Positions 7,090-15,902 of a stretch of 50,779 bases of DNA are shown here, in pieces. Position 1 is the stretch's first letter. Each line of letters starts with the position of its first letter. Below the pieces are notes generated by a model. It did not search any database. It saw only the letters and a program-made list of their open reading frames with translations, and was not told where the DNA came from. The stretch comes from Anaerolinea sp. GTDB lineage: Bacteria; Chloroflexota; Anaerolineae; Anaerolineales; Villigracilaceae. Made by a program: the position numbers and the translations under genes. The stretch is from the NCBI GenBank assembly GCA_020719725.1, contig DYPU01000008.1:1-50779 (forward strand), in the 5' to 3' direction.

Positions 7090-7827
7090 CTATTTCAAAA
7101 CATAAACTTTCACCGCTTCAAGCATAAATTCAGCCAGTTGCGGGTGCATTGCATCAAAATTCGCTCGAAAACGCGGATCATTTACATAACCCTGGGCAAT
7201 TTCCAACAATTGATCAAGATTCGGCGTCCAAAAATAGCCCATGTGCTTGCGCCAATGTTCGACCAGTGCCTGAGCTTCGGCAGAAACTGCGCCTTTCGGC
7301 AAAACTGCGATCATCTCATCATAAATCTGTTGGCCCTCGGCCAAAATGGATTGCTGTTTTTCTTTACCATAGGCCTTCCATTTAAGATTCGATTCTCGCA
7401 CTGTGGCTGGGTCATACATTTCTTCCGCCTCGCGGGCGTACTTTTCTTCTTCTTCCATGCTAAAACCAGAGAAAATTTGCTTATTACTCATTATTTTTTG
7501 TCCTTTCAGATGCAAAATAGTTTCATCCACTGTGCCAACAAGCTGTTCCAGGCGCTTAATGCGCCTGGAAATTTCCACTTTGTGGCTTTCTAGCGCCGCC
7601 AGCACATCAAAATCACGGCGTCCCATAATTTTTTTGATGTCCAAAAGAGGCAAGCCCAGTTCCCGGTAAAACAGAATCTGTTGCAGTTGCAGAGCAGCCT
7701 GTTCCCCGTAATAGCGATAGCCATTATCACCAATCTTAGAGGGCTTAAGCAGACCAATCTGGTCGTAATGATGCAGCGTGCGGGGTGTGACCCCAGCCAG
7801 GCTAGAAAGTTGTTTAACGGTGAACAT
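7090..7827 (-). CDS. MerR-family regulator with TipAS ligand domain
   Basis: A 245-residue activator of the TipA type. Residues 1-70 are the MerR winged HTH (MFTVKQLSSLAGVTPRTLHHYDQIGLLKPS), followed by a dimerising coiled coil to ~115. The C-terminal ~110 residues (EEKYAREAEEMY... to EAVKVYVLK) match TipAS, which binds thiopeptide-like or other amphipathic drugs. ATG 7827 is chosen because the domain starts there and AGGAAG lies upstream; the longer frame adds 43 unrelated residues. Its promoter has the 19-bp spacer and central dyad expected of MerR-type autoregulation. No obvious efflux target lies beside it, so it may act mainly on itself or at a distance. Confidence 0.9.
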   Translation of the reverse strand: MFTVKQLSSLAGVTPRTLHHYDQIGLLKPSKIGDNGYRYYGEQAALQLQQILFYRELGLPLLDIKKIMGRRDFDVLAALESHKVEISRRIKRLEQLVGTVDETILHLKGQKIMSNKQIFSGFSMEEEEKYAREAEEMYDPATVRESNLKWKAYGKEKQQSILAEGQQIYDEMIAVLPKGAVSAEAQALVEHWRKHMGYFWTPNLDQLLEIAQGYVNDPRFRANFDAMHPQLAEFMLEAVKVYVLK

Positions 7828-7867
7828 TGTGAGTCTTCCTGTGTTACAAGTTTCGCGCGCTGGGTTG

Positions 7868-7898
7868 ACTATAAACGATAACGTTACGTTAATGTCAA
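7868..7898 (-). promoter_or_regulatory. MerR-type promoter with 19-bp spacer and dyad operator
   Basis: Minus-strand TTGACA (7898-7893) and TATAGT (7873-7868) are separated by 19 bases instead of the usual 17, as in promoters twisted open by MerR proteins. The spacer holds a perfect palindrome, TAACGT-A-ACGTTA (7879-7891). It reads into the MerR/TipAS gene 41 bases downstream. Confidence 0.8.
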
Positions 7899-8013
7899 GG
7901 GTTGGAAACAGATGCGCCGTTTTACTCTTCCTTAGCAACCGTCGCGTAATCCACATATAAAAGATTTTGGCTCAAAGTAAATGCTAAATTCCAGTAAGAA
8001 TGGCAGAAGGCGG

Positions 8014-8019
8014 TAAAAT
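8014..8019 (+). promoter_or_regulatory. -10 box predicting a leaderless mRNA for the pseudouridine synthase
   Basis: TAAAAT ends exactly 7 nt before ATG 8027. The spacing puts the transcription start at the start codon. The -35 is not recognisable, so this rests mainly on the repeated spacing pattern in this window. Confidence 0.45.
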
Positions 8020-8026
8020 AGCCTTC

Positions 8027-8677
8027 ATGGATATTCTATACATCGACTCGGCCTTGCTAATCGTCAACAAACCCGCCAGTCTGCCCGTTCTGCCCGATGG
8101 CTGGGACGCGGACGCCCCGTATCTTGTCCGCTTATTAACTGAAGACTTTGGCCGGCTGTGGGTGGTTCACCGCTTGGACAAGGTAACTTCTGGGGTGATG
8201 GTTTTAGCCCGGACGGCGGAAGCGCACCGGGCGTTGAACCGGCAATTTGAACAACATGAAACCCAAAAGGTGTACCATGCCCTGATCAACGGCGAACCTA
8301 AATGGTCTGAACACATTGCCAGACACCGGCTAAGAGTCAATGTGGGACACAGCCACAGGACAGTGGTAGACAATGCCAAAGGCAAACCGGCTGAAACGGC
8401 GTTTACGGTCATTCAACGGTATAAAGGCTACGGGTTGATCGAATCCAGGCCTGCCACGGGGAAAACTCACCAGATTCGCGTCCATGCCTATGCGTTGGGC
8501 TATCCCCTGGTCGGAGACCTGCTATACAGCGCCCCGCCCACCGATCTGATCGAACGCCCAGCTCTGCACGCGCTTGCCCTGACAATAAGTCACCCTGAAA
8601 GCAACCAACGCCAGACCTTTGAAGCGCCCTACCCAAATGATTTTGTGCAGGCGCTGGCAAAGGTCGGAAATCTATAA
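8027..8677 (+). CDS. RluA-family pseudouridine synthase
   Basis: A 216-residue enzyme that isomerises uridine to pseudouridine in rRNA or tRNA. It starts MDILYIDSALLIVNKPASLPV, the usual strand with the NKP motif, and has the catalytic VHRLDKVTSGV with Asp51. GLIESRPATGKTHQIRVHAYALGYPLVGD is the conserved C-terminal signature, and the KVYHALINGEP segment is also typical. There is no S4 RNA-binding domain at the N-terminus, as in RluA/TruC-like short members. The target site cannot be named from sequence. A start nine codons earlier exists but would leave the -10-like box inside the gene. Confidence 0.9.
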   Translation: MDILYIDSALLIVNKPASLPVLPDGWDADAPYLVRLLTEDFGRLWVVHRLDKVTSGVMVLARTAEAHRALNRQFEQHETQKVYHALINGEPKWSEHIARHRLRVNVGHSHRTVVDNAKGKPAETAFTVIQRYKGYGLIESRPATGKTHQIRVHAYALGYPLVGDLLYSAPPTDLIERPALHALALTISHPESNQRQTFEAPYPNDFVQALAKVGNL

Positions 8678-9389
8678 AATTAGGTTCAGCCAGCAAGAAC
8701 AATGTCAATGCCAATCGCGGCCTAAGCGCGGAAAAGCGTATGATCTTGCGGTAATCTCTTCATAGGTAAGCCCTTTGCAAACCAATATCACTGGTAATTA
8801 CCCATAGATAAGTTAGAAAGGAAAAGCTCTGCTAAAGGGCGATGAATTTGGGTTACGAGCGCCAAAAATCCTTCGAAAGCAGCGCAGACATGGATAGAGC
8901 ACCTCACGCCATTTTTTCCAAGTTTCCAATTGCACAAATAGGGATAGTTTACTACGGAGTGATATATGTTGAATTATTTGCGGATTGCCTTTTTCTGCAA
9001 ATTTGCCACGAATAGCTCTATTAACCATCCCATCTCACTGAGTTATCCCCACAAATAGCAAATCCAAATCTAAAACTTAAACACCCAAAAGTTAATACCC
9101 CAGCCGTTTTTTTGTCTATTGAGCGTAATTTTTTGTAGACGGAATAACTTTTTGCCTGCATCCTGTCCCATCGTGCCTGCCCCAACATCCAAAGTAGGGT
9201 ATTTAGAGGATGAGAAACCCCATCTTCGCAATTGGCCTGTCTTCTTTCCCATTTTCAAAAACCGAAAATGGGAAAGGCCAGGAGAAAAGTCGATTTAGCA
9301 AGTTAATAATGCGGATAATCCAGCGAAAGTGTTCATTTCCAAAGAATCGAATTTCAGATTCGGAATTGTTACCATCAATTTATACCTCC
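8678..9389. other. gene-free region of about 710 bases
   Basis: No frame here has a good ribosome site or recognisable product; short frames on both strands (60-70 codons) look accidental. The main structure is a hairpin at 9244-9276: a 13-bp stem whose arms contain TTTCCCATTTTC and GAAAATGGGAAA, with a 7-nt loop and no T run. The rest is A/T-rich. Confidence 0.5.
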
Positions 9390-9417
9390 TTGACGTAAAG
9401 CCCACTTAGGATACAAT
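9390..9417 (+). promoter_or_regulatory. tRNA-Leu promoter
   Basis: TTGACG (9390-9395) and TACAAT (9412-9417) with a 16-base spacer, ending 9 nt before the tRNA. Both hexamers are close to the sigma-70-type consensus. Confidence 0.75.
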
Positions 9418-9426
9418 TAACCAACC

Positions 9427-9513
9427 GGGGCGATGGCGGAATAGGCAGACGCAGCGGACTTAAAATCCGCCGGTAGAGATACTGTGTGGGTTCGACCCCC
9501 ACTCGCCCCACCA
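9427..9513 (+). tRNA. tRNA-Leu (anticodon TAA), with encoded CCA
   Basis: The acceptor stem GGGGCGA (9427-9433) pairs with TCGCCCC (9503-9509). The anticodon loop CTTAAAA, in a GCGGA/TCCGC stem, carries TAA, reading UUA/UUG. A long variable arm and GGTTCGACCC T-arm make it a class II tRNA. The CCA end is encoded. Confidence 0.96.
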
Positions 9514-9578
9514 ACGTAAGACCACTGACGGGGACTCATTGAGCCCCCGTCACCCGTCTCACAAGAGAGCAGTCACCC

Positions 9579-10730
9579 ATGTATTTTGACCGATTAACCC
9601 TTGAGCAGTTGGAAGACCAAACCCTGGCTCCCTATGGGATGCACAGCCGGGATACCAAGGGGCGGGCCTATCTCGACAGTGAACCAGAATATCGAACCGC
9701 CTTTCAGCGCGACCGTGACCGCATTTTACACACAACCGCGTTTCGCCGCTTGGAATATAAAACTCAGGTTTTCATTAACTATGAAGGTGATTATTTCCGC
9801 ACCCGGTTAACTCACACGCTGGAGGTGGCTCAAGTGGGCCGCACATTGGCGCGGGCACTGGGCGCAAATGAAGACATGGTGGAAGCAATTTGCCTGGCCC
9901 ACGATCTGGGTCATTCTCCGTTTGGGCATTCAGGTGAAATTGCGCTCAATCGGCTGATGAAAGAAGCGGGCGGTTTTGACCACAACAAACAATCATTTCG
10001 AATTGTGACCAAACTGGAGCAGCGTTACCCGGAATTCCCTGGCCTTAACCTGACCTGGGAAGTGCGGGAGGGGATTGTTAAACACGAATCTGAGTATGAT
10101 ATTTCGGATGCGCGCGATTTTAACCCCGAACTGCGCGGCAACTTGGAAACACAGATCGCCAACGTAGCCGACGAACTGGCCTACACCACTCATGATTTAG
10201 ATGATGGACTGCGCTCTGGCATGATTACACCCAACATGCTGGAGGGCATAGCGCTCTGGGAGATTTTAGCGGAGACTTTCAAGTGGAAAGGGCCACAATT
10301 GGACGACATGGAACGTCACCGCATGATTCGGCAGTTGGTTGGAATGCTGGTGACAGACATGGTGCAGGCCACCGACCTACGGCTAAGAGAAAGCGGCGCA
10401 AAATCGGCTTTGGATTTGCAAAAGCTAAGTTATAACGTGATTGGCTACAGCGAAGATATGCGCCGCCGCAACCGTGAATTAAAAGATTTCTTGTATGCCA
10501 AGCTATATCGGCATTATCGTGTGGTACGGATGGCTGTCAAAGCCGAGCGTATTATCAGCCAACTCTTTGAGGCCTACCGTGCAGAACCAGCCATTATGCC
10601 CAATCATGTCCAAAAGCTGATTGACCAGCGTGGCCTTGAACGGACGATTTGTGATCACATCGCCGGGATGACAGACCGCTACGCCGTGGAGGAACATCAG
10701 CGGCTGTTCGACCCGTTTCTTAAACCATAA
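9579..10730 (+). CDS. dgt: dGTPase-like deoxynucleoside triphosphohydrolase
   Basis: A 383-residue HD-domain phosphohydrolase that releases triphosphate from dNTPs, balancing nucleotide pools. Conserved elements in order: GRAYLDSEPEYRTAFQRDRDR, HTTAFRRLEYKTQVF, THTLEV with metal ligand His79, the AHDLGH motif with His108-Asp109, HSPFGHSGE, and NVADELAYTTHDLDDGL giving the distal Asp. Length and order match the short dGTPase-like type common outside enterobacteria. It follows tRNA-Leu by 65 bases on the same strand and may share its transcript. A hairpin separates it from greA. Confidence 0.92.
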   Translation: MYFDRLTLEQLEDQTLAPYGMHSRDTKGRAYLDSEPEYRTAFQRDRDRILHTTAFRRLEYKTQVFINYEGDYFRTRLTHTLEVAQVGRTLARALGANEDMVEAICLAHDLGHSPFGHSGEIALNRLMKEAGGFDHNKQSFRIVTKLEQRYPEFPGLNLTWEVREGIVKHESEYDISDARDFNPELRGNLETQIANVADELAYTTHDLDDGLRSGMITPNMLEGIALWEILAETFKWKGPQLDDMERHRMIRQLVGMLVTDMVQATDLRLRESGAKSALDLQKLSYNVIGYSEDMRRRNRELKDFLYAKLYRHYRVVRMAVKAERIISQLFEAYRAEPAIMPNHVQKLIDQRGLERTICDHIAGMTDRYAVEEHQRLFDPFLKP

Positions 10731-10750
10731 TCTGTTGACAGGCTGAAAGT

Positions 10751-10787
10751 TGAAGGTTGCAGGTTCGACTTTCGCCTGCAACCTTCA
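10751..10787 (+). terminator. hairpin between the dGTPase gene and greA
   Basis: A 13-bp perfect stem (10751-10763 with 10775-10787), arms TGAAGGTTGCAGG and CCTGCAACCTTCA, followed by TTCTATTTC. It is either a terminator for the first gene or a partial attenuator, since greA starts only 21 bases later. Confidence 0.55.
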
Positions 10788-10808
10788 TTCTATTTCTGGA
10801 GAAAGCCC

Positions 10809-11282
10809 ATGACCCAACCCGGACCAACCTACCTGACAGCCGAAGGCGCTGCGCGTTTGCAAGAAGAACTAAATGACCTGAAAAAGCCCCAACGCGAGGC
10901 GCTGGCAAAACGTCTGCGTGAAGCTATTCAGATGGGAGACCTTTCTGAAAATGCTGATTATCATAAGGCAAAAGAAGATCAAGCTTTTTTGGAAGGCCGC
11001 ATTCAGGAGTTGGAATATATTTTAAGCAGCGCCATCATTGTGGCGGAAAACAACAACAAGCGCGAGGTGGTTTTTGTTGGCGCAACCGTTACTATTCAGG
11101 AAGCCGATTTTGAACCGGAAGTTTTCTACATTGTTGGGGCCAAAGAAGCCGACCCGCGCGGCGGAAAAATCTCACACGAATCACCTTTTGGCCGGGCGTT
11201 GATGGATCACAGAGTGGGCGATGTGGTTGAAGCAGAAACACCCGGTGGCAAGGTGCGTTTGAAAGTCTTAAAGATTGAATAA
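10809..11282 (+). CDS. greA: transcription elongation factor GreA
   Basis: A 157-residue factor that reaches into the secondary channel of RNA polymerase and stimulates cleavage of backtracked RNA. The N-terminal coiled coil (residues ~10-78) carries the acidic tip sequence MGDLSENADYHKAKEDQAF, with the Asp and Glu that place the catalytic metal. The C-terminal half is FKBP-like (KISHESPFGRALMDHRVGDVVEAETPGG). Length is standard. The start is supported by TGGAGAAAG upstream. It is flanked by a hairpin before and a strong terminator after, so it is probably its own unit. Confidence 0.96.
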   Translation: MTQPGPTYLTAEGAARLQEELNDLKKPQREALAKRLREAIQMGDLSENADYHKAKEDQAFLEGRIQELEYILSSAIIVAENNNKREVVFVGATVTIQEADFEPEVFYIVGAKEADPRGGKISHESPFGRALMDHRVGDVVEAETPGGKVRLKVLKIE

Positions 11283-11284
11283 CA

Positions 11285-11317
11285 TAAAAAATCCCTGGCA
11301 TAAGCCAGGGATTTTTT
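11285..11317 (+). terminator. greA intrinsic terminator
   Basis: A stem of about 14 bp (A-rich foot, ATCCCTGGC at 11291-11299, GCCAGGGAT at 11304-11312) with a TAAG-type loop and six T, starting three bases after the greA stop. The A-rich foot lets it serve the convergent gene as well. Confidence 0.92.
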
Positions 11318-11338
11318 ATTCCCTAAAATCACGCGAAC

Positions 11339-12334
11339 TTATTTAGACCAGATTGCCAATTCGAGGGTGATACGTTCAAAATAGCTATTGGTGGGTAAGG
11401 CACCCTGTCCATATTGCATATCCACGACGGTTACAACCATTTGCAGGGTTTGCGTTTCGAGAACAACCTGTTTGTGGCTCTCAACCGGGAACATTTCGCC
11501 CTTAGATTCGAGTTTACCGCGGAAGCCGGGATCGTTAAATGCATGGGTACTCATCAAAACCTTGGTGACCGTTTGAATATCGTTCTTGTCGAACATCCAA
11601 ACTTCAAAAGCAGTGACCTTCTTCGGGTCGCCTACGCCAATTGTCTCGGAAATGCCGACGCCACATTCGCCCAAGAATTCACCAGATTGAGAATCAATGC
11701 TGAATGAGTCATCAAACAGATCATCACCTAAAACATAAGTGGTGACATACTGCGCTACCGGCGGGCTGTCTGCCACGCTGGAGTAGTCAGTTTTCTCAAT
11801 CGAACGGGTCAGTTCAGCCGCTTGCTGAGCCGCTGTCATCGGCGCTCCGGGGCGACGTGCGCCTCGGAACAAATAGATACCAGCCGCAATCGCCACCAAT
11901 AGTAAAGCCGCTACACCGCCCCACAGTAAAGCCACAAAAATCGGGTTGCTTTCTTCGGTGGCAGCGGCGGTTTCAGCGGGTGCCGAAGCAACCATCACCC
12001 CCGCATCGGTTAGCTGCTGTTCAAAAATCGCCAGGATAGTCGCATCAACTTTGCCCGGATTGGCCTTCAATTCCTGGAAGGTCTGAAAAGCAAAGGCGCC
12101 TAGTTCCTGGTAGCGCTTTGCAGCCAGGTTTATATCGCCATTGACGCGAAAAGAATCAACCGTCATGCTCATATATTCAAGGCGTAAATCCTGGCGCAAA
12201 TTGTTTACAGGCTGGTCAATCCACTCCACAGCAAAAGGCCCCCAGGCTAAACCGAAGCCAATTAAAAGACCAATCACCAGCGCCACAAAGGCTGCAACCA
12301 GTGGACGTTTAAAAACATCAAGAATTTGATTCAT
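11339..12334 (-). CDS. membrane protein of unknown function, two transmembrane segments
   Basis: A 331-residue protein beginning MNQILDVFKRPLVAAFVALVI, taken from ATG 12334 with AAAGGAG upstream. One transmembrane helix covers residues ~11-30; a helical region facing outside follows (residues ~45-115), then an Ala/Glu-rich linker and a second helix at ~132-155 (IFVALLWGGVAALLLVAIA). After a short basic turn (FRGARRPGAP) there is a cytoplasmic C-terminal domain of ~170 residues, apparently beta-rich (DSQSGEFLGECGVGISE, FEVWMFDKNDIQTVTKVL). I do not recognise the domain. It converges on greA and lies downstream of topA, 87 bases from its stop. Confidence 0.75.
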   Translation of the reverse strand: MNQILDVFKRPLVAAFVALVIGLLIGFGLAWGPFAVEWIDQPVNNLRQDLRLEYMSMTVDSFRVNGDINLAAKRYQELGAFAFQTFQELKANPGKVDATILAIFEQQLTDAGVMVASAPAETAAATEESNPIFVALLWGGVAALLLVAIAAGIYLFRGARRPGAPMTAAQQAAELTRSIEKTDYSSVADSPPVAQYVTTYVLGDDLFDDSFSIDSQSGEFLGECGVGISETIGVGDPKKVTAFEVWMFDKNDIQTVTKVLMSTHAFNDPGFRGKLESKGEMFPVESHKQVVLETQTLQMVVTVVDMQYGQGALPTNSYFERITLELAIWSK

Positions 12335-12421
12335 ACCGCTCCTTTCAGGTGGAACGAACATATTATCTATCTATTATACAAGAAAACCAACCATACAATA
12401 CAAATTTTCGTGACCAATGGG

Positions 12422-14737
12422 CTATTCTGCTACAGATTCGTTCAAAAGGCTATCTAAAAGAACGTTTTCCTGGCAATTAATGCATTGGGCTTCCCGTTTA
12501 TTCGAAATAACCAACATCCCGCCGCAAATTGGACAAGGTTGCGGCAGGGGCCGCTTCCAGGATGTGAAATCGCATTCGGGATAATTGGCGCAACCAAAGA
12601 ACACTCGGCCCTTGCGCGTTTTGCGCTCCACCATGTCTCCTTTGCATTTGGGGCAAGCGACACCAATTTTTTCCAACCAGGGTTCAGTATAACGGCAATC
12701 GGGAAACCCGGCACAAGAGATAAATCGGCCAAAACGCCCGTAGCGAATCACCAGTTCGCGCCCACACTGCGGGCAATTGCGCCCAATCGGTTCGGGGCCG
12801 CTTTTGGTTTGGGGCATTTCGGCCTGGGCCTTTTTCACCGTTTCGGCAAAGGGGCGATAAAAATCGTCCATAATTTTGACCCAATCGGCCTGGCCTTCGG
12901 CAATTTTATCGAGGTCTTCTTCCATGTGAACCGTAAAATCAGTGTCCACGATGTCCGAAAAATACTTCATCATCAAATCATTGACCAAACGCCCGGTTTC
13001 GGTCGGCTCCAGGCGTTTGTCGATGCGCGAGACATAACCTCGATCCTGAATGGTCGAAATGGTCGGCGCGTACGTTGAAGGACGACCAATTCCAAACGAT
13101 TCGAGCGTTTGAACCAGTGAGGCCTCCGAAAAACGCGGCGGTGGCTGAGTAAAATGCTGTTCGGGCAGCAAGCGCACCAGGTTCTGCTTTTGGCCTTCGA
13201 CGATGTTGGCGGGAATCCGAACATTATCGGCATCTTCATCCTTCACATCTTCGTTTTTCGATTCTTCATAAACAACCAAAAACCCAGGGAACTTAACCAC
13301 AGACCCGGCAGCGCGCAAAGAATACTGGCGCTCAGCCACACCCAGAACATCTACAGCAAGCGTGTCATACAGCGCTGATTCCATTTGCGAGGCCACAAAA
13401 CGCTGCCAGACCAATTGGTAGAGCTTGAACATGGCTGGTTCCAAAAATGGTTTCATTTTCTCGGGGTCGCGCAGCACCGAAGTAGGTCGAATCGCCTCAT
13501 GCGCTTCTTGTGCGCCCACTGCGCGCGTTTTATATTCTGGTGCGCTGGCAGGCAAGAAATCATTGCCATAGCGCCCGACAATAAACTGCTGAGCCTCATT
13601 GCGCGCCAATTCCGAAACATTGGTTGAGTCGGTACGCATATAAGTAATAAGGCCTGTATTCCCGCCTTCGCCAACATCCTGGCCTTCATAAAGGCCCTGC
13701 GCCAGCCCCATTGTGCGCTTGGCGGTAAAACCCAGTTTGCGCGAGGCCTCCTGTTGAAGTGTAGACGTGATAAACGGTGCAGCCGGTTTGCGCCGCCGTT
13801 CCCCGCGCTTGATTTTGGTGATTTGATAAGCAGCCTTTTCCATATCCACCAAAACAGGCCTGACCTGAGATTCGGCGCTAAATTCAGCTTCTTTCTCGTC
13901 GATTCGGCTTAGTTTGGCGACAAAAGCCTGCCTGCCGCCCTCCGGCTTGAGTTCCGCTTCGACAGTCCAATACTCTTGCGCTGAAAACTCATCGATTTCG
14001 CGTTCACGTTCCACAATCAAACGTAACGCCACCGACTGCACCCGCCCAGCAGAGAGACGGCTGCGCACCTTTTCCCATAAAATTGGGCTGATGGAGTAAC
14101 CCACCAAGCGGTCCAGAACCCGCCGCGCTTGCTGGGCATTTACTAAATCCATATCTATCTGGCGCGAATGGCTAAACGCCTCGGCTATGGCCGGGGCCGT
14201 AATTTCATGAAAAGTAACTCGCTTGGCGCGTTTCGGATCAATTTCGGCAGCTTCCATCAAATGCCAGGAAATAGCCTCCCCTTCACGGTCTGGATCGGTT
14301 GCCAGGTAAATTTCTTCTGCGCCTTTGGCGAGTTTTTTAAGCTCTTTTACGACATCTTTTTTTTCATTGGGCACACGATATTTGGGAGCAAAATCCGCAT
14401 CGATATCAACAGAGAGTTGGGAGCGTAACAAATCACGCACATGCCCCACCGAGGCTCGCACCGTATAGCCCTTGCCCAAAAAGCGTCCCACCGTTTTAGC
14501 CTTAGCCGGTGATTCGACAATGACCAGCTTCCCAGAACGTTTTTCTTCCTTTTTGGCTCTGGGTTGTTTCTCTGGTGGAATCAGTCCTTCATGAGCATCC
14601 GTCTTGCCTGTGCGATACATGGCGGTGCCGCAAATCGGGCAAACCCCGCGCGTCACCGGCGCGCCAGCCGCATTAAATGTGGCCTGGGCGCTATCCATTT
14701 CTCGTTTGTCTTTGCATTTCATGCAATATGCTTGCAT
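12422..14737 (-). CDS. topA: DNA topoisomerase I with extra N-terminal zinc ribbon
   Basis: A 771-residue type IA enzyme that relaxes negative supercoils by single-strand passage. Residues 1-45 are a small zinc ribbon (Cys5, Cys8, then CPIC) like DUF5679, fused ahead of the enzyme. TOPRIM follows from ~70 with Glu75 in VIVESPAKAK and Asp148/Asp150 in ATDPDRE. The catalytic tyrosine is Tyr366 in GLITYMRTDST. The C-terminus has three four-Cys zinc modules, beginning CPQCGRELV, CPKCKGDMV and CPICGGMLV, which bind single-stranded DNA. The start has TAGGAGAG upstream. It lies 35 bases after the sugar nucleotidyltransferase gene, probably co-transcribed. Confidence 0.95.
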   Translation of the reverse strand: MQAYCMKCKDKREMDSAQATFNAAGAPVTRGVCPICGTAMYRTGKTDAHEGLIPPEKQPRAKKEEKRSGKLVIVESPAKAKTVGRFLGKGYTVRASVGHVRDLLRSQLSVDIDADFAPKYRVPNEKKDVVKELKKLAKGAEEIYLATDPDREGEAISWHLMEAAEIDPKRAKRVTFHEITAPAIAEAFSHSRQIDMDLVNAQQARRVLDRLVGYSISPILWEKVRSRLSAGRVQSVALRLIVEREREIDEFSAQEYWTVEAELKPEGGRQAFVAKLSRIDEKEAEFSAESQVRPVLVDMEKAAYQITKIKRGERRRKPAAPFITSTLQQEASRKLGFTAKRTMGLAQGLYEGQDVGEGGNTGLITYMRTDSTNVSELARNEAQQFIVGRYGNDFLPASAPEYKTRAVGAQEAHEAIRPTSVLRDPEKMKPFLEPAMFKLYQLVWQRFVASQMESALYDTLAVDVLGVAERQYSLRAAGSVVKFPGFLVVYEESKNEDVKDEDADNVRIPANIVEGQKQNLVRLLPEQHFTQPPPRFSEASLVQTLESFGIGRPSTYAPTISTIQDRGYVSRIDKRLEPTETGRLVNDLMMKYFSDIVDTDFTVHMEEDLDKIAEGQADWVKIMDDFYRPFAETVKKAQAEMPQTKSGPEPIGRNCPQCGRELVIRYGRFGRFISCAGFPDCRYTEPWLEKIGVACPKCKGDMVERKTRKGRVFFGCANYPECDFTSWKRPLPQPCPICGGMLVISNKREAQCINCQENVLLDSLLNESVAE

Positions 14738-14772
14738 TAGTCTCTCCTATGACATGGAAATCACATGCACCG

Positions 14773-15864
14773 TTAGGTGTAGTGTTCTCGCATGGAATTT
14801 TTCAAAGTATCAACAACTCGGCGCACTTCCTGGGCGCGATCTTTATGGCAAACCATTAAAACATCGCCAGTATCCACCAAAATTAGATCATCAACACCAA
14901 TCGTAACAAATAATCGGCCATCGCCATTGCCGTATACCAAAGAATTATGGGTATCCAACGATAAAAATTGGCCGCTAACCACGATATTACCGTCTTTATT
15001 TGGCATAATTACATCAAAAAGCGCATCCCACGAACCAATATCGCTCCAATCCAGCCCGGCAGCCGGAATTACGGCCACTTTTTCAGCTTTTTCCATGATA
15101 CCGTAATCAATGGTTTCATTTTGGAGTGTGGGCCACAATCTACCGAGAATCTCATCACAGGCTGGAGTATCCCAGGCCTGCCCAATCTGGTTTAGTTTGA
15201 GGCTTAGTTCTGGCATCTGGCGGGCAAATTCGGCCAGAATGCGCCCGGTTTGCCAGATAAACATCCCAGAATTCCAGGAATACTCACTGGTTGCGAGCAT
15301 CTTACGGGCAGTTTCTTCATCCGGCTTTTCTTGAAAGCGTGAAACAGAATAAGCCGGATAGCTAAATGTTTCAGGTAAAGGCGCGCCACGCTGAATATAA
15401 CCGTAACCTGTCGCTGCAAACGTCGGCGCAATCCCCAAGGTCACCAAATAGCCCTGGCTGGCAATATCTATAGCCACCCGTAAAATATAATGGAACAAAT
15501 CGCGGTCACGGATGTAGTGATCGGCGGGGAGAATGGTCATCACGGCTTGCGGATCACGCCGATTTAATACGGCGGCGGCTAAACCCACCACAGAGGCGGT
15601 GCCTCGCGGCTGCGGTTCAAGTAAAAAGTTTTCTCCCGGTATTTCGGGAGCCTGTTCACGCAAGATGATGGCTTGCTCGGCAACGGTTACGACAAAAATC
15701 CGCTCTGGCGGGAAAAACCCATCGAGACGGCGCACCGTTGTCTGAAAAAGGCTTTCTTCACTTACCAACGGGATCGATTGTTTGGGGCGATTTCGCCGCG
15801 AAACGGGCCAAAGCCTCGTCCCGCCACCTCCCGCCATAATAACAGCATAATTGTGTTGATTCAT
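14773..15864 (-). CDS. manC: mannose-1-phosphate guanylyltransferase
   Basis: A 363-residue nucleotidyltransferase making GDP-mannose from GTP and mannose-1-phosphate, a donor for glycans and probably for lipid-linked mannose. The N-terminus YAVIMAGGGGTRLWPVSR is the pyrophosphorylase signature, with RPKQSIPL just after. TILPADHYIRD and FQEKPDEETARKML with WNSGMFIW are typical of the GDP-mannose subgroup, as is DWSDIGSWDALF near residue 270. It is the single-domain form without a fused isomerase. ATG 15864 has a TAAAAT box exactly 7 nt upstream, so a leaderless transcript is predicted. The gene symbol follows the family; a GDP-glucose variant cannot be excluded. Confidence 0.88.
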   Translation of the reverse strand: MNQHNYAVIMAGGGGTRLWPVSRRNRPKQSIPLVSEESLFQTTVRRLDGFFPPERIFVVTVAEQAIILREQAPEIPGENFLLEPQPRGTASVVGLAAAVLNRRDPQAVMTILPADHYIRDRDLFHYILRVAIDIASQGYLVTLGIAPTFAATGYGYIQRGAPLPETFSYPAYSVSRFQEKPDEETARKMLATSEYSWNSGMFIWQTGRILAEFARQMPELSLKLNQIGQAWDTPACDEILGRLWPTLQNETIDYGIMEKAEKVAVIPAAGLDWSDIGSWDALFDVIMPNKDGNIVVSGQFLSLDTHNSLVYGNGDGRLFVTIGVDDLILVDTGDVLMVCHKDRAQEVRRVVDTLKNSMREHYT

Positions 15865-15871
15865 TTTTTCT

Positions 15872-15877
15872 ATTTTA
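15872..15877 (-). promoter_or_regulatory. -10 box predicting a leaderless mRNA for manC
   Basis: Minus-strand TAAAAT ends 7 nt before ATG 15864, the same spacing as at 6745, 8014 and 44693. It lies in the 38-base gap after dprA. The -35 is weak. Confidence 0.5.
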
Positions 15878-15902
15878 CGCCCTTTTTCAAGAGACAATCG
15901 GT

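Noticed and set aside
8813-9398. Small open frames in the 8.7-9.4 kb gap
   Set aside because: Frames of 60-70 codons on both strands lack ribosome sites and recognisable products, and one includes a perfect hairpin; treated as non-coding.
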